Source: Mycolicibacterium sp. (GTDB lineage: Bacteria > Actinomycetota > Actinomycetes > Mycobacteriales > Mycobacteriaceae). From it: 64,000 nt of DNA. Shown here piece by piece: positions 27,538-36,535 of the stretch. Under the pieces are notes generated by a model. It was not told the DNA's origin. It searched no databases and was given only the letters and a program-made list of their open reading frames with translations. Position 1 is the first letter of the stretch; each line of letters opens with the position of its first letter. The stretch spans positions 357,578-421,577 of the forward strand of contig JACJWN010000005.1 of assembly GCA_020637165.1 (NCBI GenBank). Reading direction: 5' to 3'. Both the position numbers and the translations under genes were made by a program.

Positions 27538-28548
27538 TCAGGGGACAGACTGCGTCGACCGCCACGCCGACCGCAGGGCGGCGGGGCCCGCACCGAACCA
27601 GCGCTGACAGGACCGCGAGAGAACGCTCTGCTCGGCGTAGCCGAGCTCGCGGGCCAAGTGGCTCAACGTCATATCGGTGTCGCGCAGATACCGCTGCGCG
27701 AGTTCGCGACGCACGTCGTCGACAACCGCGTTGAACGTGGATCCCTCGGCGACGAGCCGCCGTCGTAACGCCTTGGGGTGCAGCCGAAACTGGGCCGCGA
27801 TCACCGCAACGGTGGCCGCGCCGGCGGGCAGCAGCTGGCGAATCAGCGGCCGGATGGACGAGGCCATCGCCGGCTGGTGGCGGTCGATGACGGTGTCCAG
27901 ATACTCCACGACCACGCGATGGGCCATCTCATCCCTGGCCATCGGCCGATTCAAGTCGGCGGCGGGGATCACGAAGCCGGCGCGGGGCGAGCCGAATCGC
28001 GGTGTGCAGGAGAAGTCGCGGACGTAGTCCTGCCGCGGCGAGAGCGGCTGGTGGGGCAGATGCACCGAAGTCGGCGTGTACCCCGCGCCGAAGAGGAAGC
28101 GCAACACGCGCAGCATGACGGTCAGCGACAGTTCGACGGTCTGCGGGTGGGCCGGAGGATGTTCGATGACCACCTTGAACTCGACGAACGCGGACTCGCC
28201 TTCGGTAGTGATGGTGACTGTGATCGCGGTGCTGTAGGCGGCGAGGTACTGCTCGAAGATGGTGAACGCGTCCGCGACGCGGGCGCCGGTGCGCGCGGCC
28301 ACCCCGACCGGCCCCAGGATCTCGATGCCCTGACGTTCGCCGAGCCGGCGGCCGAAGGGCGGCGTGCGCGTTGCCGCCGCCGCCGACTCGACCACGTTGA
28401 TCAGCGACAGGTAGGTCAGAAAGGCGTCGAATCGGCCGACGTCGGCACCATTGATGCCGGCGCGGGACAGCAGCGGGCAGGGATCGCCACCGAGTTCGGT
28501 TACCAACGCCGGGAAACCGGTCAAGGCCGTGCCCCTGATCACCGACAT
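27538..28548 (-). CDS. AraC-family regulator with arabinose-binding-type N-domain
   Basis: 336 aa from ATG at 28548; GTG at 28542 has better spacing to AAAGGA, and a TTG at 28563 is also open. N-terminal ligand domain of the OruR/VirS type (about 20-200; GFPALVTELGGDPCPLLSRAGI), C-terminal HTH (about 240-335; AAQFRLHPKALRRRLVAEG, TLSHLARELGYAEQSVLSRSCQRWFG). Such regulators usually activate a divergent catabolic gene, here the cupin/ADH pair at 28656. Direct repeats in the gap fit this. Confidence 0.9.
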   Translation of the reverse strand: MSVIRGTALTGFPALVTELGGDPCPLLSRAGINGADVGRFDAFLTYLSLINVVESAAAATRTPPFGRRLGERQGIEILGPVGVAARTGARVADAFTIFEQYLAAYSTAITVTITTEGESAFVEFKVVIEHPPAHPQTVELSLTVMLRVLRFLFGAGYTPTSVHLPHQPLSPRQDYVRDFSCTPRFGSPRAGFVIPAADLNRPMARDEMAHRVVVEYLDTVIDRHQPAMASSIRPLIRQLLPAGAATVAVIAAQFRLHPKALRRRLVAEGSTFNAVVDDVRRELAQRYLRDTDMTLSHLARELGYAEQSVLSRSCQRWFGAGPAALRSAWRSTQSVP

Positions 28549-28556
28549 GTCCTTTA

Positions 28557-28584
28557 CTGTCAACTATTTGTTCTCTGCTGTCAA
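28557..28584. promoter_or_regulatory. Direct-repeat AraC-type binding sites
   Basis: CTGTCAA occurs at 28557-28563 and again at 28578-28584, 21 bp apart (two helical turns, same orientation). This is the layout used by AraC proteins. It lies between the AraC gene and the divergent cupin gene. Confidence 0.5.
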
Positions 28585-28655
28585 GATTTGCGGGATCCGC
28601 GCAGGCATCGTTGAGGTCACGAGCACAACCCACACCCCCTAGGAAAGGACCTCAC

Positions 28656-29216
28656 ATGACCCTGATGACCGCCCCCGCCCCCGCGACCACGGCCACCGGC
28701 GCGCCGCTGCCGATGGTGGCGCTGCCGCAGGGCGAACTGCTCACCGTCAACGCCAACGACAACCCGCTGATCCGTGACGCGCTCGGTGACGGTGTGCACT
28801 TCAAGCCGCTGCGCCTGGACCTGGAGAACGGCGAGTGGGTGGTGCTGGCGACCTTCGCGCCCGGCGCGCGGATTCCGCTGCACTACCACACCGGCACGGT
28901 GGACGCCTGGACGATCAGCGGCAGCTGGCACTACTACGAGTACGCCGATCAGCCGCAGACCGCCGGCTCCTACCTCTACGAGCCTGGGTCATCGGTGCAC
29001 ACGCTGGTGTGCCCCGACTCCAACACCGAAGACACCGTGGTGTTGTTCCGGGTGAGCGGCGCCAATGTCAACTTCACCGACGACGGCCAGTTCCATTCCA
29101 TCCTCGACGCGGCCTTGATTGCACACCTCACGGGCCTTCTTGCGGCCGAGCAGAACGTGGGAACCGTCACCTACATCAGCGGCGGCGCCGCCGGCTCCAC
29201 CTACGTGGGGGCATGA
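28656..29216 (+). CDS. Cupin-family dioxygenase-like protein (2,4'-dihydroxyacetophenone dioxygenase type)
   Basis: 186 aa; ribosome site AGGAAAGG at 28641. Cupin barrel with metal motif PLHYHTGTVDAWTISGSWHYYEY and a second-strand His in SSVHTLVCPD. The pattern resembles the ChrR-like/DAD-type cupins that cleave hydroxylated aryl ketones or sense metal (family knowledge), but activity cannot be fixed from sequence. Its stop overlaps the ADH start by 4 bp (ATGA), so the two are coupled. Likely under control of the divergent AraC protein. Confidence 0.85.
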   Translation: MTLMTAPAPATTATGAPLPMVALPQGELLTVNANDNPLIRDALGDGVHFKPLRLDLENGEWVVLATFAPGARIPLHYHTGTVDAWTISGSWHYYEYADQPQTAGSYLYEPGSSVHTLVCPDSNTEDTVVLFRVSGANVNFTDDGQFHSILDAALIAHLTGLLAAEQNVGTVTYISGGAAGSTYVGA

Positions 29217-30298
29217 TGCGCGCCGTCGTGATGAAGGACGCCACGCTGCGAGTGCAGGACGTGCTCGAGCCGGTTCCCGGCTCGGGCGAGGTCCTGGTCG
29301 ACGTCCTCGCCTGCGGCATCTGCGGCACCGATCTGCACTGCGCCGCCCACGCTCCGGAGTTCAACGCGGCGACGAAAGGTGCGGCGGGAATCGAGTTGAT
29401 GGACCTTGACGCCCCGGTGGTGTTCGGACATGAGTTCGTCGGCCGCATCGTGGCCTACGGACCCGACACCGAACAGCGGATCCCGCTCGGCCGCCGGGTG
29501 GTGTCGATGCCGATTCTGCTCCGCGAGCAGCCGGTGATGCTCGGCTTCGCCGGCCCCGGCAGCCCGGGCGGCTACAGCGAGCGGATGGTGCTCTCCGAGC
29601 CGCTGCTCATCGAGGTTCCGGATCATGTGAGCACCGAGGTCGCGGCGTTGACCGAACCCCTCGCCGTGGCGTACCGGACGGTGACCAGAGCCGACGTCGA
29701 CGCCAATGACGTCGCGCTCGTGGTCGGCTGCGGGCCGATTGGACTGGCCGTGATCGCGGTGCTCAAGATGAAGGGCGTCGGACCCATTGTCGCGTCGGAC
29801 TTCTCGCCCGAGCGGCGCGAACTGGCCCGCCGACTCGGCGCCGACGTCGTCGTCGACCCCAACCAGGGGTCTCCGTACGGAGCGCTGATGGCGGCCGCCG
29901 CCACCGATGACCCCGCGAAGATGGCGGGCCCCAACGCGGTGCTCGGCCAATTGCCGATCCGGCCCACCGTGGCGTTCGAGTGCGTCGGGGTGCCCGGGCT
30001 CATCCAGCAGATGATTGCCGGCGTACCGCCCGGCTCGCGGATCGCGGTCGCCGGAATCAACATGGGCTCAGACAGTTTCGAGCCGGCGCAGTGCATCCTC
30101 AAAGAGCTCGACATCCGCTTCTCGCTCTACTACTCGCCGGAACAGTTCGCCGAGACCTTCGCGCACCTGGCGGCAGGTGACTTCGACGTCGCGGCGCTGC
30201 TGACCGGCACGGTGGGCCTCGACGGTGTGGCGGACGCTTTTAAACGGCTGCGTTCCAACCCCCGCGACGCGAAGATCCTGCTCGATCCCACCCGCTGA
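29213..30298 (+). CDS. Zinc-type MDR alcohol/polyol dehydrogenase
   Basis: 361 aa. Catalytic zinc residues: Cys in ACGICGTDLHC, His-Glu in VVFGHEF, later TEPLAVAYR. Rossmann motif VVGCGPIGLAV with ASDFSPERR acceptor. The usual four-Cys structural zinc lobe is missing, replaced by MPILLREQPVMLGFAGPGSPGGYSERMV. It oxidises an alcohol with NAD(P)+; substrate unknown. Probably the second step after or before the cupin enzyme. In-frame upstream extension is not real because it covers the cupin gene in another frame. Confidence 0.9.
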   Translation: MMRAVVMKDATLRVQDVLEPVPGSGEVLVDVLACGICGTDLHCAAHAPEFNAATKGAAGIELMDLDAPVVFGHEFVGRIVAYGPDTEQRIPLGRRVVSMPILLREQPVMLGFAGPGSPGGYSERMVLSEPLLIEVPDHVSTEVAALTEPLAVAYRTVTRADVDANDVALVVGCGPIGLAVIAVLKMKGVGPIVASDFSPERRELARRLGADVVVDPNQGSPYGALMAAAATDDPAKMAGPNAVLGQLPIRPTVAFECVGVPGLIQQMIAGVPPGSRIAVAGINMGSDSFEPAQCILKELDIRFSLYYSPEQFAETFAHLAAGDFDVAALLTGTVGLDGVADAFKRLRSNPRDAKILLDPTR

Positions 30299-30340
30299 CG
30301 ACGTTCAGCAACCCGCCCAGCCCCAGAAAGTACCCGTGAC

Positions 30341-31825
30341 ATGCGTGCCCTCACCAGTCTCGACAGCATGTTCCTCGCCACCGAGGACGGCCGAACCGTC
30401 GCCAACGTATCCAGCCTGGCTGTGCTGGATCACGCCGACAGCAGTGGTAAAGCACTGACGCGCAGGGATATTCAGGAGCTCTTTGCTGAGCGCCTGCATC
30501 TCCTGCCGCCCTTGCGCTGGCGGCTGGTCGATGTCCCGCTGGGGCTGGGTCACCCCCGGTGGGCCGATTGTGGGGGCGATGTCGACCTGGACTTCCATGT
30601 GCGCGAAACCGCTGTGGTCAGCCCGGGTGACCAACACGCGCTGGAAACACTGGTCGCTCGGCTGTCGGCGCATCCGATGGACCGGTCCCGACCGCTATGG
30701 GAGGTCCACCTGATCCACGGGCTGCAGGACGGCAAAGTGGCGTTGTTGACCAAACTGCATCACGCGGCGGTCGACGGCATGTCCGGCGGCGAGGTACTCA
30801 ACGTCCTCTTCGATATGACGCCCGAGGGGCGTGATCCGATGCCGACGCCCGGTTTACCCCGTGAGCGCGACCCCGGCCAACTCGCCATGCTCGCGCGGAC
30901 TGTCGCGGACCTGCCGCGGCGTCAGTGGAGCACCGCGACAGCCGCGCGGAACACGCTGACCAACCTCGACCACTTCGCCCCGCTGAGGTCGGTGCCGGGC
31001 GTTGGAACGTTGGGGCGGGTCCTACGTCGTATGGCGAAGCCGACCGCCGGCCCGAGTGTTCTCGACACGGCGCTGCCCAGATCGCCGAGAATGCCGTTCA
31101 ACGGCAAGATCACCCCGCATCGGAGGGTGGCGCTGACCCGCCTGTCGCTTGACACCGTCAAAGACATCAAGAACCACTACGAGGCCACCGTCAACGATGT
31201 GGTCGTCGCGCTGTGCGCGGGTGCGCTGCGCCGATGGCTGACCGGGCACGCGGCGCTGCCGGAGCAACCACTGGTGGCCGCGATTCCCATATCGATGCGT
31301 TCGCAGGCGGAGTTGGGAGCCTTCGGCAACCGGGTCGGCACGCTGCTCACGGCGCTGGCCACCGACGAGTGCGACCCGGTCGTCCGGCTGCGCAAATGCC
31401 GGGCCGGCCTTCGAGCGGCCAAGGAACGCAACAAAGCCGTGCCGGCGTCGCTGATGCGCGACGCCAACGATCTCATCCCGCCGATCCTGTTCGGACCGGC
31501 CATCCGAATGATGACCGGCATCGCTGCCAGCGACGCGCTGACGCCTGTCGCCAACGTCGTGATCTCGAATGTGCCCGGACCGCGAATTCCGCTCTACTGC
31601 AAGGGCCGACAGATCCGGGAGCACTACCCGGTGTCGACCATCAGTGACAGCCTTGGCCTCAACGTGACGGTCTTCAGCTACACCGACCGTCTCGAGATCG
31701 GACTCGTCGCTGACCGCGGTTCCGTCGTCGATGCGCCGGGACTCGCCGCCGCGTTCGGCGAGGAGTTGGATCTGCTCAAGCAGAGCATGCAGGAACAGAG
31801 CGACTCCGAGGGGCCGACGAAGTGA
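30341..31825 (+). CDS. WS/DGAT wax ester synthase/diacylglycerol acyltransferase
   Basis: 494 aa. N-terminal condensation-like fold with catalytic LHHAAVDGMSGGEVL (HHxxxDG), a PLWEVHLIHGL motif before it, and C-terminal conserved NVVISNVPGPRIPLY and LGLNVTVFSYTD. The family joins acyl-CoA to diacylglycerol or fatty alcohol for storage lipid. All catalytic residues are intact. It begins 42 bp after the ADH and overlaps the second WS/DGAT by 4 bp. Confidence 0.95.
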   Translation: MRALTSLDSMFLATEDGRTVANVSSLAVLDHADSSGKALTRRDIQELFAERLHLLPPLRWRLVDVPLGLGHPRWADCGGDVDLDFHVRETAVVSPGDQHALETLVARLSAHPMDRSRPLWEVHLIHGLQDGKVALLTKLHHAAVDGMSGGEVLNVLFDMTPEGRDPMPTPGLPRERDPGQLAMLARTVADLPRRQWSTATAARNTLTNLDHFAPLRSVPGVGTLGRVLRRMAKPTAGPSVLDTALPRSPRMPFNGKITPHRRVALTRLSLDTVKDIKNHYEATVNDVVVALCAGALRRWLTGHAALPEQPLVAAIPISMRSQAELGAFGNRVGTLLTALATDECDPVVRLRKCRAGLRAAKERNKAVPASLMRDANDLIPPILFGPAIRMMTGIAASDALTPVANVVISNVPGPRIPLYCKGRQIREHYPVSTISDSLGLNVTVFSYTDRLEIGLVADRGSVVDAPGLAAAFGEELDLLKQSMQEQSDSEGPTK

Positions 31826-33300
31826 AACGGCTCAGCAGTGTCGATGCCCAGTTCCTGGCCATGGAAGACGGGCGCGTCCATTCCCACGTCTGCCAGCTGA
31901 CGATCATCGAGGGTAGGACAGGCAACGGCAGCACGATCGATGGTCGGCGTATCCGTGATCTGCTCGCCCAACGCATCGATCTGATGCCACCGTTTCGCTG
32001 GCGGATCAAGGCGGTCCCGTTCGGAATCGACTATCCGGTCGTGGTCGAGGACGAGGCGTTCGACCTTGATTCGCATATCTGGGAAAGCGCTCTGCCCGTT
32101 CCCGGAACCGATCAACAACTCGGTGAGGCCGTAGGGGACATCGCCTCGCGCCCGCTCGACCGGGCGCGGTCACTGTGGGAGTTGCACGTCATCAACGGCC
32201 TGGCCGACGGCCGGGTGGCGCTGGTGACCAAAGTGCACCATGCGATCGTCGACGGTGTCTCGGGGACGGAGTTGCTCGGAGTCCTGCTCGACCCGACTCC
32301 GGAGACCGTCTCCGATATCGACAGGCCCAAAGCAGCCCAGCCCGGGGTCGGTTCGGCCCCGTCGGACATCGGCCTGCTGGTTCGCGCGGTCGGATCGTTG
32401 CCAATGCAGCCGGTACGGATGGTGCGCCACCTGCCCATGGTCCTCCGTCATGTCGACCAACTGCCGACGATGCGACATCTTCCCGGCGCGGGACTCATAG
32501 CCCGTGCGGCCGATCGCGCCGAGCGCATCGCGAGTCGCAACAAAGACGGCCGCAACCTAGAACATCGGAACGCCGCGGCCCCGAAAGTATCGTTCGGGGG
32601 CCGGATCTCGGCTCAGCGCCGCTTCGCGTTTGGCTCGCTTCCTCTCAGTGGCATCAAGGCCGTCAAAGACGCGGTTCCGGGTGCCACGGTCAACGACGTG
32701 GTCGTTGCCCTGTGCGCCGGAGGGCTGCGGCGTCGAATGCTGGCCCGGGGTGACGACGTCTCTGCACCCCTGGTGAGTCTGGTGCCGGTGTCGGTGCGAA
32801 CCGGTCAGCGGCAGCAGTTCGGCAACCAGATCTCGTCGATGATCGTGCCGATCCCCACCGACGAGCGCGATCCCCGGCGTCGGCTCGCGCGGGCGCACGC
32901 CGTCATGCGTGCGGCCAAGGAACGCCACCGCGCGATCCCTGCCAAGCTCCTCACCGCGGCCAACCACAGCGTTCCACCGGCGCTGCTGACCAGAACCGCC
33001 CGGATGATCTCGATGACCACCGGCGCGGGCTGGATCAGACCGCCGTTCAACGTCACCATCTCCAACATCCCCGGATCGCGGCGCGCGCTGTTCTGTGCGG
33101 ATGCCCGAGTGGTGTCCCAGCACCCGGTGAACGTCCTGCTTGATGGCGTCGGGTTGAGCATCACGCTGCTCAGCTACGAGGACCGGATCGATTTCGGTCT
33201 CACCGCCGACCGGGAATTGTTGCCCGATGTCTGGTGCCTCGCCGACGAGTTGGCTGACGAGTTGCGAACCTTGGCAACCGAGTTCGAAGCCCTTGTCTAG
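31822..33300 (+). CDS. WS/DGAT wax ester synthase/diacylglycerol acyltransferase (second copy)
   Basis: 492 aa. HHAIVDGVSGTELLG is the active site, with SLWELHVINGL before and NVTISNIPGSRRALF and VGLSITLLSYED after. It is clearly a paralogue of the preceding gene but divergent in the middle. Overlap of stop and start suggests a two-gene unit and perhaps a heteromer or different acyl preference. Followed by tandem hairpins that may end the transcript. Confidence 0.95.
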   Translation: MKRLSSVDAQFLAMEDGRVHSHVCQLTIIEGRTGNGSTIDGRRIRDLLAQRIDLMPPFRWRIKAVPFGIDYPVVVEDEAFDLDSHIWESALPVPGTDQQLGEAVGDIASRPLDRARSLWELHVINGLADGRVALVTKVHHAIVDGVSGTELLGVLLDPTPETVSDIDRPKAAQPGVGSAPSDIGLLVRAVGSLPMQPVRMVRHLPMVLRHVDQLPTMRHLPGAGLIARAADRAERIASRNKDGRNLEHRNAAAPKVSFGGRISAQRRFAFGSLPLSGIKAVKDAVPGATVNDVVVALCAGGLRRRMLARGDDVSAPLVSLVPVSVRTGQRQQFGNQISSMIVPIPTDERDPRRRLARAHAVMRAAKERHRAIPAKLLTAANHSVPPALLTRTARMISMTTGAGWIRPPFNVTISNIPGSRRALFCADARVVSQHPVNVLLDGVGLSITLLSYEDRIDFGLTADRELLPDVWCLADELADELRTLATEFEALV

Positions 33301-33333
33301 GTGACCAGCTTCTCGCAGTTCCGAGCACAGCTC

Positions 33334-33408
33334 AACCTTGAAATCGGGGAGTGCGATTTCAAAGTCACGCCATGAACCTTGAAATTCGCCGGGCGCAATT
33401 CAAGGTTA
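33334..33408. repeat. Two tandem stem-loops built from a shared AACCTTGAAAT arm
   Basis: First hairpin: TTGAAATCG, 7-nt loop, CGATTTCAA (33338-33362). Second: AACCTTGAAATT ... AATTCAAGGTT (about 33375-33406). Both left arms begin with AACCTTGAAAT. They lie 35 bp after the WS/DGAT stop and could end transcription or be a dispersed intergenic repeat. The AT-rich arms stand out in this GC-rich sequence. Confidence 0.6.
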
Positions 33409-33486
33409 GCTGCGGACTGCCGACGGTCAGACATGCCGGCGTCCGACCTTGTGTCAATCCGGTCAACGGCGGAGAGGCTCCGAGTT

Positions 33487-33499
33487 CCCGAAATTCGGG
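33487..33499. promoter_or_regulatory. CCCGAA-A-TTCGGG inverted repeat
   Basis: A six-base perfect inverted repeat with one central base, 35 bp before the start of the 134-aa gene. Possible operator or short terminator; nothing more can be said. Confidence 0.35.
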
Positions 33500-33534
33500 T
33501 TTGGCCGGGTGCGAATCGGCTAGCGTGTGCGCGC

Positions 33535-33939
33535 GTGAACCCTGAGACACCAGGACTACATCCGCACTACACGCTGATCTGCGACGACGTCCGACTCGAG
33601 TTGGGCAACCGCTTCTCGCTGATCGGCGTGTTTCAGAACATCGTGACTGCGCAACTACCCATATCGCTGGTGAAGTTGGCGGCGGTTACCTACTGGCACG
33701 GGCAGGGAACGGGTTCTGCGCAGGTCAGGGTTGTCTCGCCGGATCGCACGGAGGTCATCGTGATCTCCGAGCCCACGACCATTGACCTTCCGGCCGGTGG
33801 GTTCACCCACAACGTGGTCCTGTTCGTCAACGTCGTGCTGCAGAGGGAGGGAACGTACTGGGTGCAAACGCTTCTCGATTCCAAGGTCGTTGGTGAGGTC
33901 CCTTTCTCAGTCGTGCTCCAACGGCCCGAGTCCGTCTGA
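33535..33939 (+). CDS. Conserved hypothetical (DUF6941-like)
   Basis: 134 aa from GTG at 33535. Opens with PHYTLICDDVRLELGNRFSLIGVFQNI, a pattern I associate with a small all-beta family (DUF6941) of unknown function. No signal or helix. A LPAGGFTHNVVLFVNVVL strand pair and YWVQTLLDS follow. The family assignment is from memory and should be treated as likely rather than certain. Confidence 0.75.
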   Translation: MNPETPGLHPHYTLICDDVRLELGNRFSLIGVFQNIVTAQLPISLVKLAAVTYWHGQGTGSAQVRVVSPDRTEVIVISEPTTIDLPAGGFTHNVVLFVNVVLQREGTYWVQTLLDSKVVGEVPFSVVLQRPESV

Positions 33940-34036
33940 GTGACGCGGTAAGGTTCTGCCCGCTTCACCGGCAGCCTGATGAATTTCACCGCGGCCGGTC
34001 GCGCCGCTTGAGCAGCGATGCGAGGCGATGGTCCAG

Positions 34037-34363
34037 CTACTTCTGGGCATCTTCTCCGTGGGTCTCGCAGGCCAGGGACGCGATGTCCCCGGCGAGCATG
34101 ATGGCGACGGCCTTCCAGCGGTCGGCCGCGTCGATCTCGGCAACGGCGGCCAGGAAGTTGTCGGCCGCGCCGGAGTGCAGCGAGGACACGAGGCGGCCGG
34201 TGGCGATCGCGTTCCGCTCGCCCGAACCACCCCGATGCCCCACAGCCAGCGCAATACCGCCAACCCCGCCCAGGTATGCCGGTGTCCCCACCCCCATCAA
34301 CCCAGCGACACGCTCGTCGATCGCGGGGATCCCCTGCTCCCACGCGCCGGCCCTTCTCGGCAT
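34037..34363 (-). CDS. Small hypothetical protein, about 108 aa
   Basis: Good codon bias on the minus strand. ATG at 34363 is a reasonable start; 34297 or an upstream one to 34528 are alternatives. Readable sequence: EQGIPAIDERVAGLM, GVGTPAYLGGVGGIALAVGHRGG, NFLAAVAEIDAADRWKAVAIML and a C-terminal CETHGEDAQK. One Gly-rich hydrophobic segment. No family recognised. Confidence 0.5.
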   Translation of the reverse strand: MPRRAGAWEQGIPAIDERVAGLMGVGTPAYLGGVGGIALAVGHRGGSGERNAIATGRLVSSLHSGAADNFLAAVAEIDAADRWKAVAIMLAGDIASLACETHGEDAQK

Positions 34364-34450
34364 GGCCAATCTCGAGGGCCGAAGTCGTCCCCGAATCCCG
34401 ACCTGCCAGCATGTCGCCGTCTCCGGTCGGGTAACTAGCATGTCAACGGC

Positions 34451-34543
34451 ATGACTGACATCTCGAGCGGCCCGGCCGTCGATGCCGCCGAGCCCGATGA
34501 CGGCTTTGTCGACTCCGTCGGCCGGCACCGCGCGCGGAAGTGA
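34451..34543 (+). CDS. Possible 30-aa leader peptide upstream of SGNH gene
   Basis: ATG at 34451 opens a short acidic-then-basic peptide (MTDISSGPAVDAAEPDDGFV...RARK) with strong GC third positions. Its TGA overlaps the GTG start of the SGNH gene by 4 bp, the same coupling seen elsewhere in the window. No strong ribosome site. It may instead be an alternative N-terminus broken by a frameshift. Confidence 0.35.
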   Translation: MTDISSGPAVDAAEPDDGFVDSVGRHRARK

Positions 34544-35262
34544 CCGCAGCCGCGATGCGCCACCTGCTCGCCAGCGCTGCCCTCGGCCCGCTGCTGCTGG
34601 TGCAGGGGCGCCGCGTGCGCGCGGTCACGCCGCGACTGCCGGAGCCTTCCGGCCCGCGCTCCGGGCGAGTGGGCGAGGGTGCCCCATTGCGGCTTCTGGT
34701 GGCGGGGGACTCCGCAGCGGCTGGGGTGGGCGCGGCCTCGCAGGACGAGGCCCTGTGCGGTCGCCTGGTGGCGGAACTGTCGGCACGGCGCACGCTGGAC
34801 TGGCGGCTGGAGGCTCGGACGGGCTACACCACCGCCGACGCGCACGCGCACCTGGCGGCCCTGCCCGAAGGCCGTTTCGACGTGGTGGTGCTGTCATTGG
34901 GCGTCAACGATGTGACGAGCGGCATCGGCCGCGCGAGATGGCTGGGGCGGCAGGGGGCGCTGGCCGACATGCTGCAGACCCGCTTCGCCTCACGAGCTGT
35001 ACTGTTCACCGCGCTTCCGCCGATGCACCTGTTTCCCGCGCTGCCGCAGCCGCTGCGTTGGTACCTGGGCGCCCGAGCCCGCGACTTCAATGCCGCGCTC
35101 GCGGATTGGCTGCCGGGCTCGCCGGGCTGCCATCTGTCGGCCCCGGAGTTCGAGCCCAATTCGGCGTACATCGCCAGCGACGGTTTCCATCCCGGGCCGG
35201 CTGCCTATGCGGCGTGGGCGACGCGGATTGCCCGCGATATCGACAGGCTGTTCCCCCTGTAG
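34540..35262 (+). CDS. SGNH/GDSL-family hydrolase
   Basis: 240 aa. Block I VAGDSAAAGVG (nucleophile Ser), block III LSLGVNDVTSG (Gly, Asn), block V SDGFHPGPAAYAAWA (Asp-His). The N-terminal segment MRHLLASAALGPLLLVQGRRVR could be a weak signal anchor. A serine esterase or lipase acting on acyl esters is expected. Converges with the oxidoreductase gene (11-bp gap). Confidence 0.9.
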   Translation: MTAAAMRHLLASAALGPLLLVQGRRVRAVTPRLPEPSGPRSGRVGEGAPLRLLVAGDSAAAGVGAASQDEALCGRLVAELSARRTLDWRLEARTGYTTADAHAHLAALPEGRFDVVVLSLGVNDVTSGIGRARWLGRQGALADMLQTRFASRAVLFTALPPMHLFPALPQPLRWYLGARARDFNAALADWLPGSPGCHLSAPEFEPNSAYIASDGFHPGPAAYAAWATRIARDIDRLFPL

Positions 35263-35273
35263 CGGCTAGCGAT

Positions 35274-36353
35274 TCACCGCGGTCGTTGATCCCAATGCGC
35301 CCGCTCGTCTTGGGACAGGGCGAGTTCGGCGCGGTGCCCCGTCCGCGCTGCCTCCCGGGCGGCGTCGACGACGGCCATCACGGCCAGAATCTCCTGCGGG
35401 GGTGTGGGATTGGGGCCGTACCCGGTGATCGCCCGGGCCAGTTCTCGGTAGTACTGCAGTTGGTCTCCGGCCGGCGTCGGGAGGCGGTGCCGGCGACCGG
35501 CGGCATCGTAGAGGAGCATCTCTTCGGGATCCTCGCCCCAGCCCGGCGCACCGGGTGAGACACCGGCCTTGAGTTGATCCTCCTGAATGTCGCTGCCGTG
35601 CTTGACCACTGTGCCTGCAGTGCCGTGCGCGACGAACCGGGTGTGCGCGCCTGCGGCGAGCATGCTGGCGTGCAGGACCACCCGACGCCGCGGGTAGTCG
35701 AGGAGGACATGCGCCCAGTCATCGGTGCGAGATCCCGCACGCAGGCTGGCGAGGTCGGCGGTGACCGCGTCGGGCAGGCCGAACAGTTGCAGGGCCTGAT
35801 CGGCCAGGTGCGGGCCGAGGTCGAACCACAGTCCTGCACCCGGGCCGGGGTTCTCCCGCCAGCGGTCGCGCGGGTTGGGGCGGAACCGGTCGATGTGGGA
35901 TTCGAAGTGGACAACCTCGCCGATGAGGCCGTCGTCGATGACCTGCTTGATGCCCAGGTAGTCGCTGTCCCAGCGCCGGTTCTGAAACACCGACACGATC
36001 CGCCGACAACGATCGGCGGTGGCGAGGACCGCTCGGGCGTCCTGTAGCGACAGCGTGAACGGTTTGTCGACAGCCACGTGGCGCCCGGCCCTCAGCGCCG
36101 CCTCCGCGAGCGGCCGGTGGGTGTCATTGGGCGAGGCGATCACCACCAGGTCCACATCGCCGCGGGCGATGAGTCTGTCGGCATTGACGACCTCGATACC
36201 GGGATGGTCGGCGTGGACGTCGGCGGCGCGGGACGATGCGACGGCGACGAGTTCCAGCCCCGGCGTGGCGGTGATCATGGGGGCGTGGAACGTCTTGGCC
36301 GCGTACCCGTACCCGATCAGGCCCACCCGCACGGTGTCATCGGTGCCAGACAT
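35274..36353 (-). CDS. Gfo/Idh/MocA-family NAD(P)-dependent oxidoreductase
   Basis: 359 aa from ATG at 36353. N-terminal Rossmann fold (GLIGYGYAAKTFHAP, VVIASPNDTH), active EKP-like motif in the form VDKPFTLS, and an alpha/beta C-domain with FESHIDRFRP, WFDLGPHLADQAL. The signature DLGPHxxD His is present. Typical substrates are sugars or inositol. It diverges from the secreted-protein gene at 36734 across a region with a CRP box. Confidence 0.92.
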   Translation of the reverse strand: MSGTDDTVRVGLIGYGYAAKTFHAPMITATPGLELVAVASSRAADVHADHPGIEVVNADRLIARGDVDLVVIASPNDTHRPLAEAALRAGRHVAVDKPFTLSLQDARAVLATADRCRRIVSVFQNRRWDSDYLGIKQVIDDGLIGEVVHFESHIDRFRPNPRDRWRENPGPGAGLWFDLGPHLADQALQLFGLPDAVTADLASLRAGSRTDDWAHVLLDYPRRRVVLHASMLAAGAHTRFVAHGTAGTVVKHGSDIQEDQLKAGVSPGAPGWGEDPEEMLLYDAAGRRHRLPTPAGDQLQYYRELARAITGYGPNPTPPQEILAVMAVVDAAREAARTGHRAELALSQDERAHWDQRPR

Positions 36354-36535
36354 GGCTCTCCTTCCCGAAGGAACCCATCCTCCCAGTTCAGGGGAACCCC
36401 TGCCGCGATCCTCAGCGACCAGACCCTGAACTGACCCTCGCCGGCCCGACCAGCGCATGTTGATCGGACATAGTGCCGAGGCGCGGCGCCCTGCTGTCGG
36501 TGCGGCGCGACCCGTCAACCGACCAAAGGCCATTT

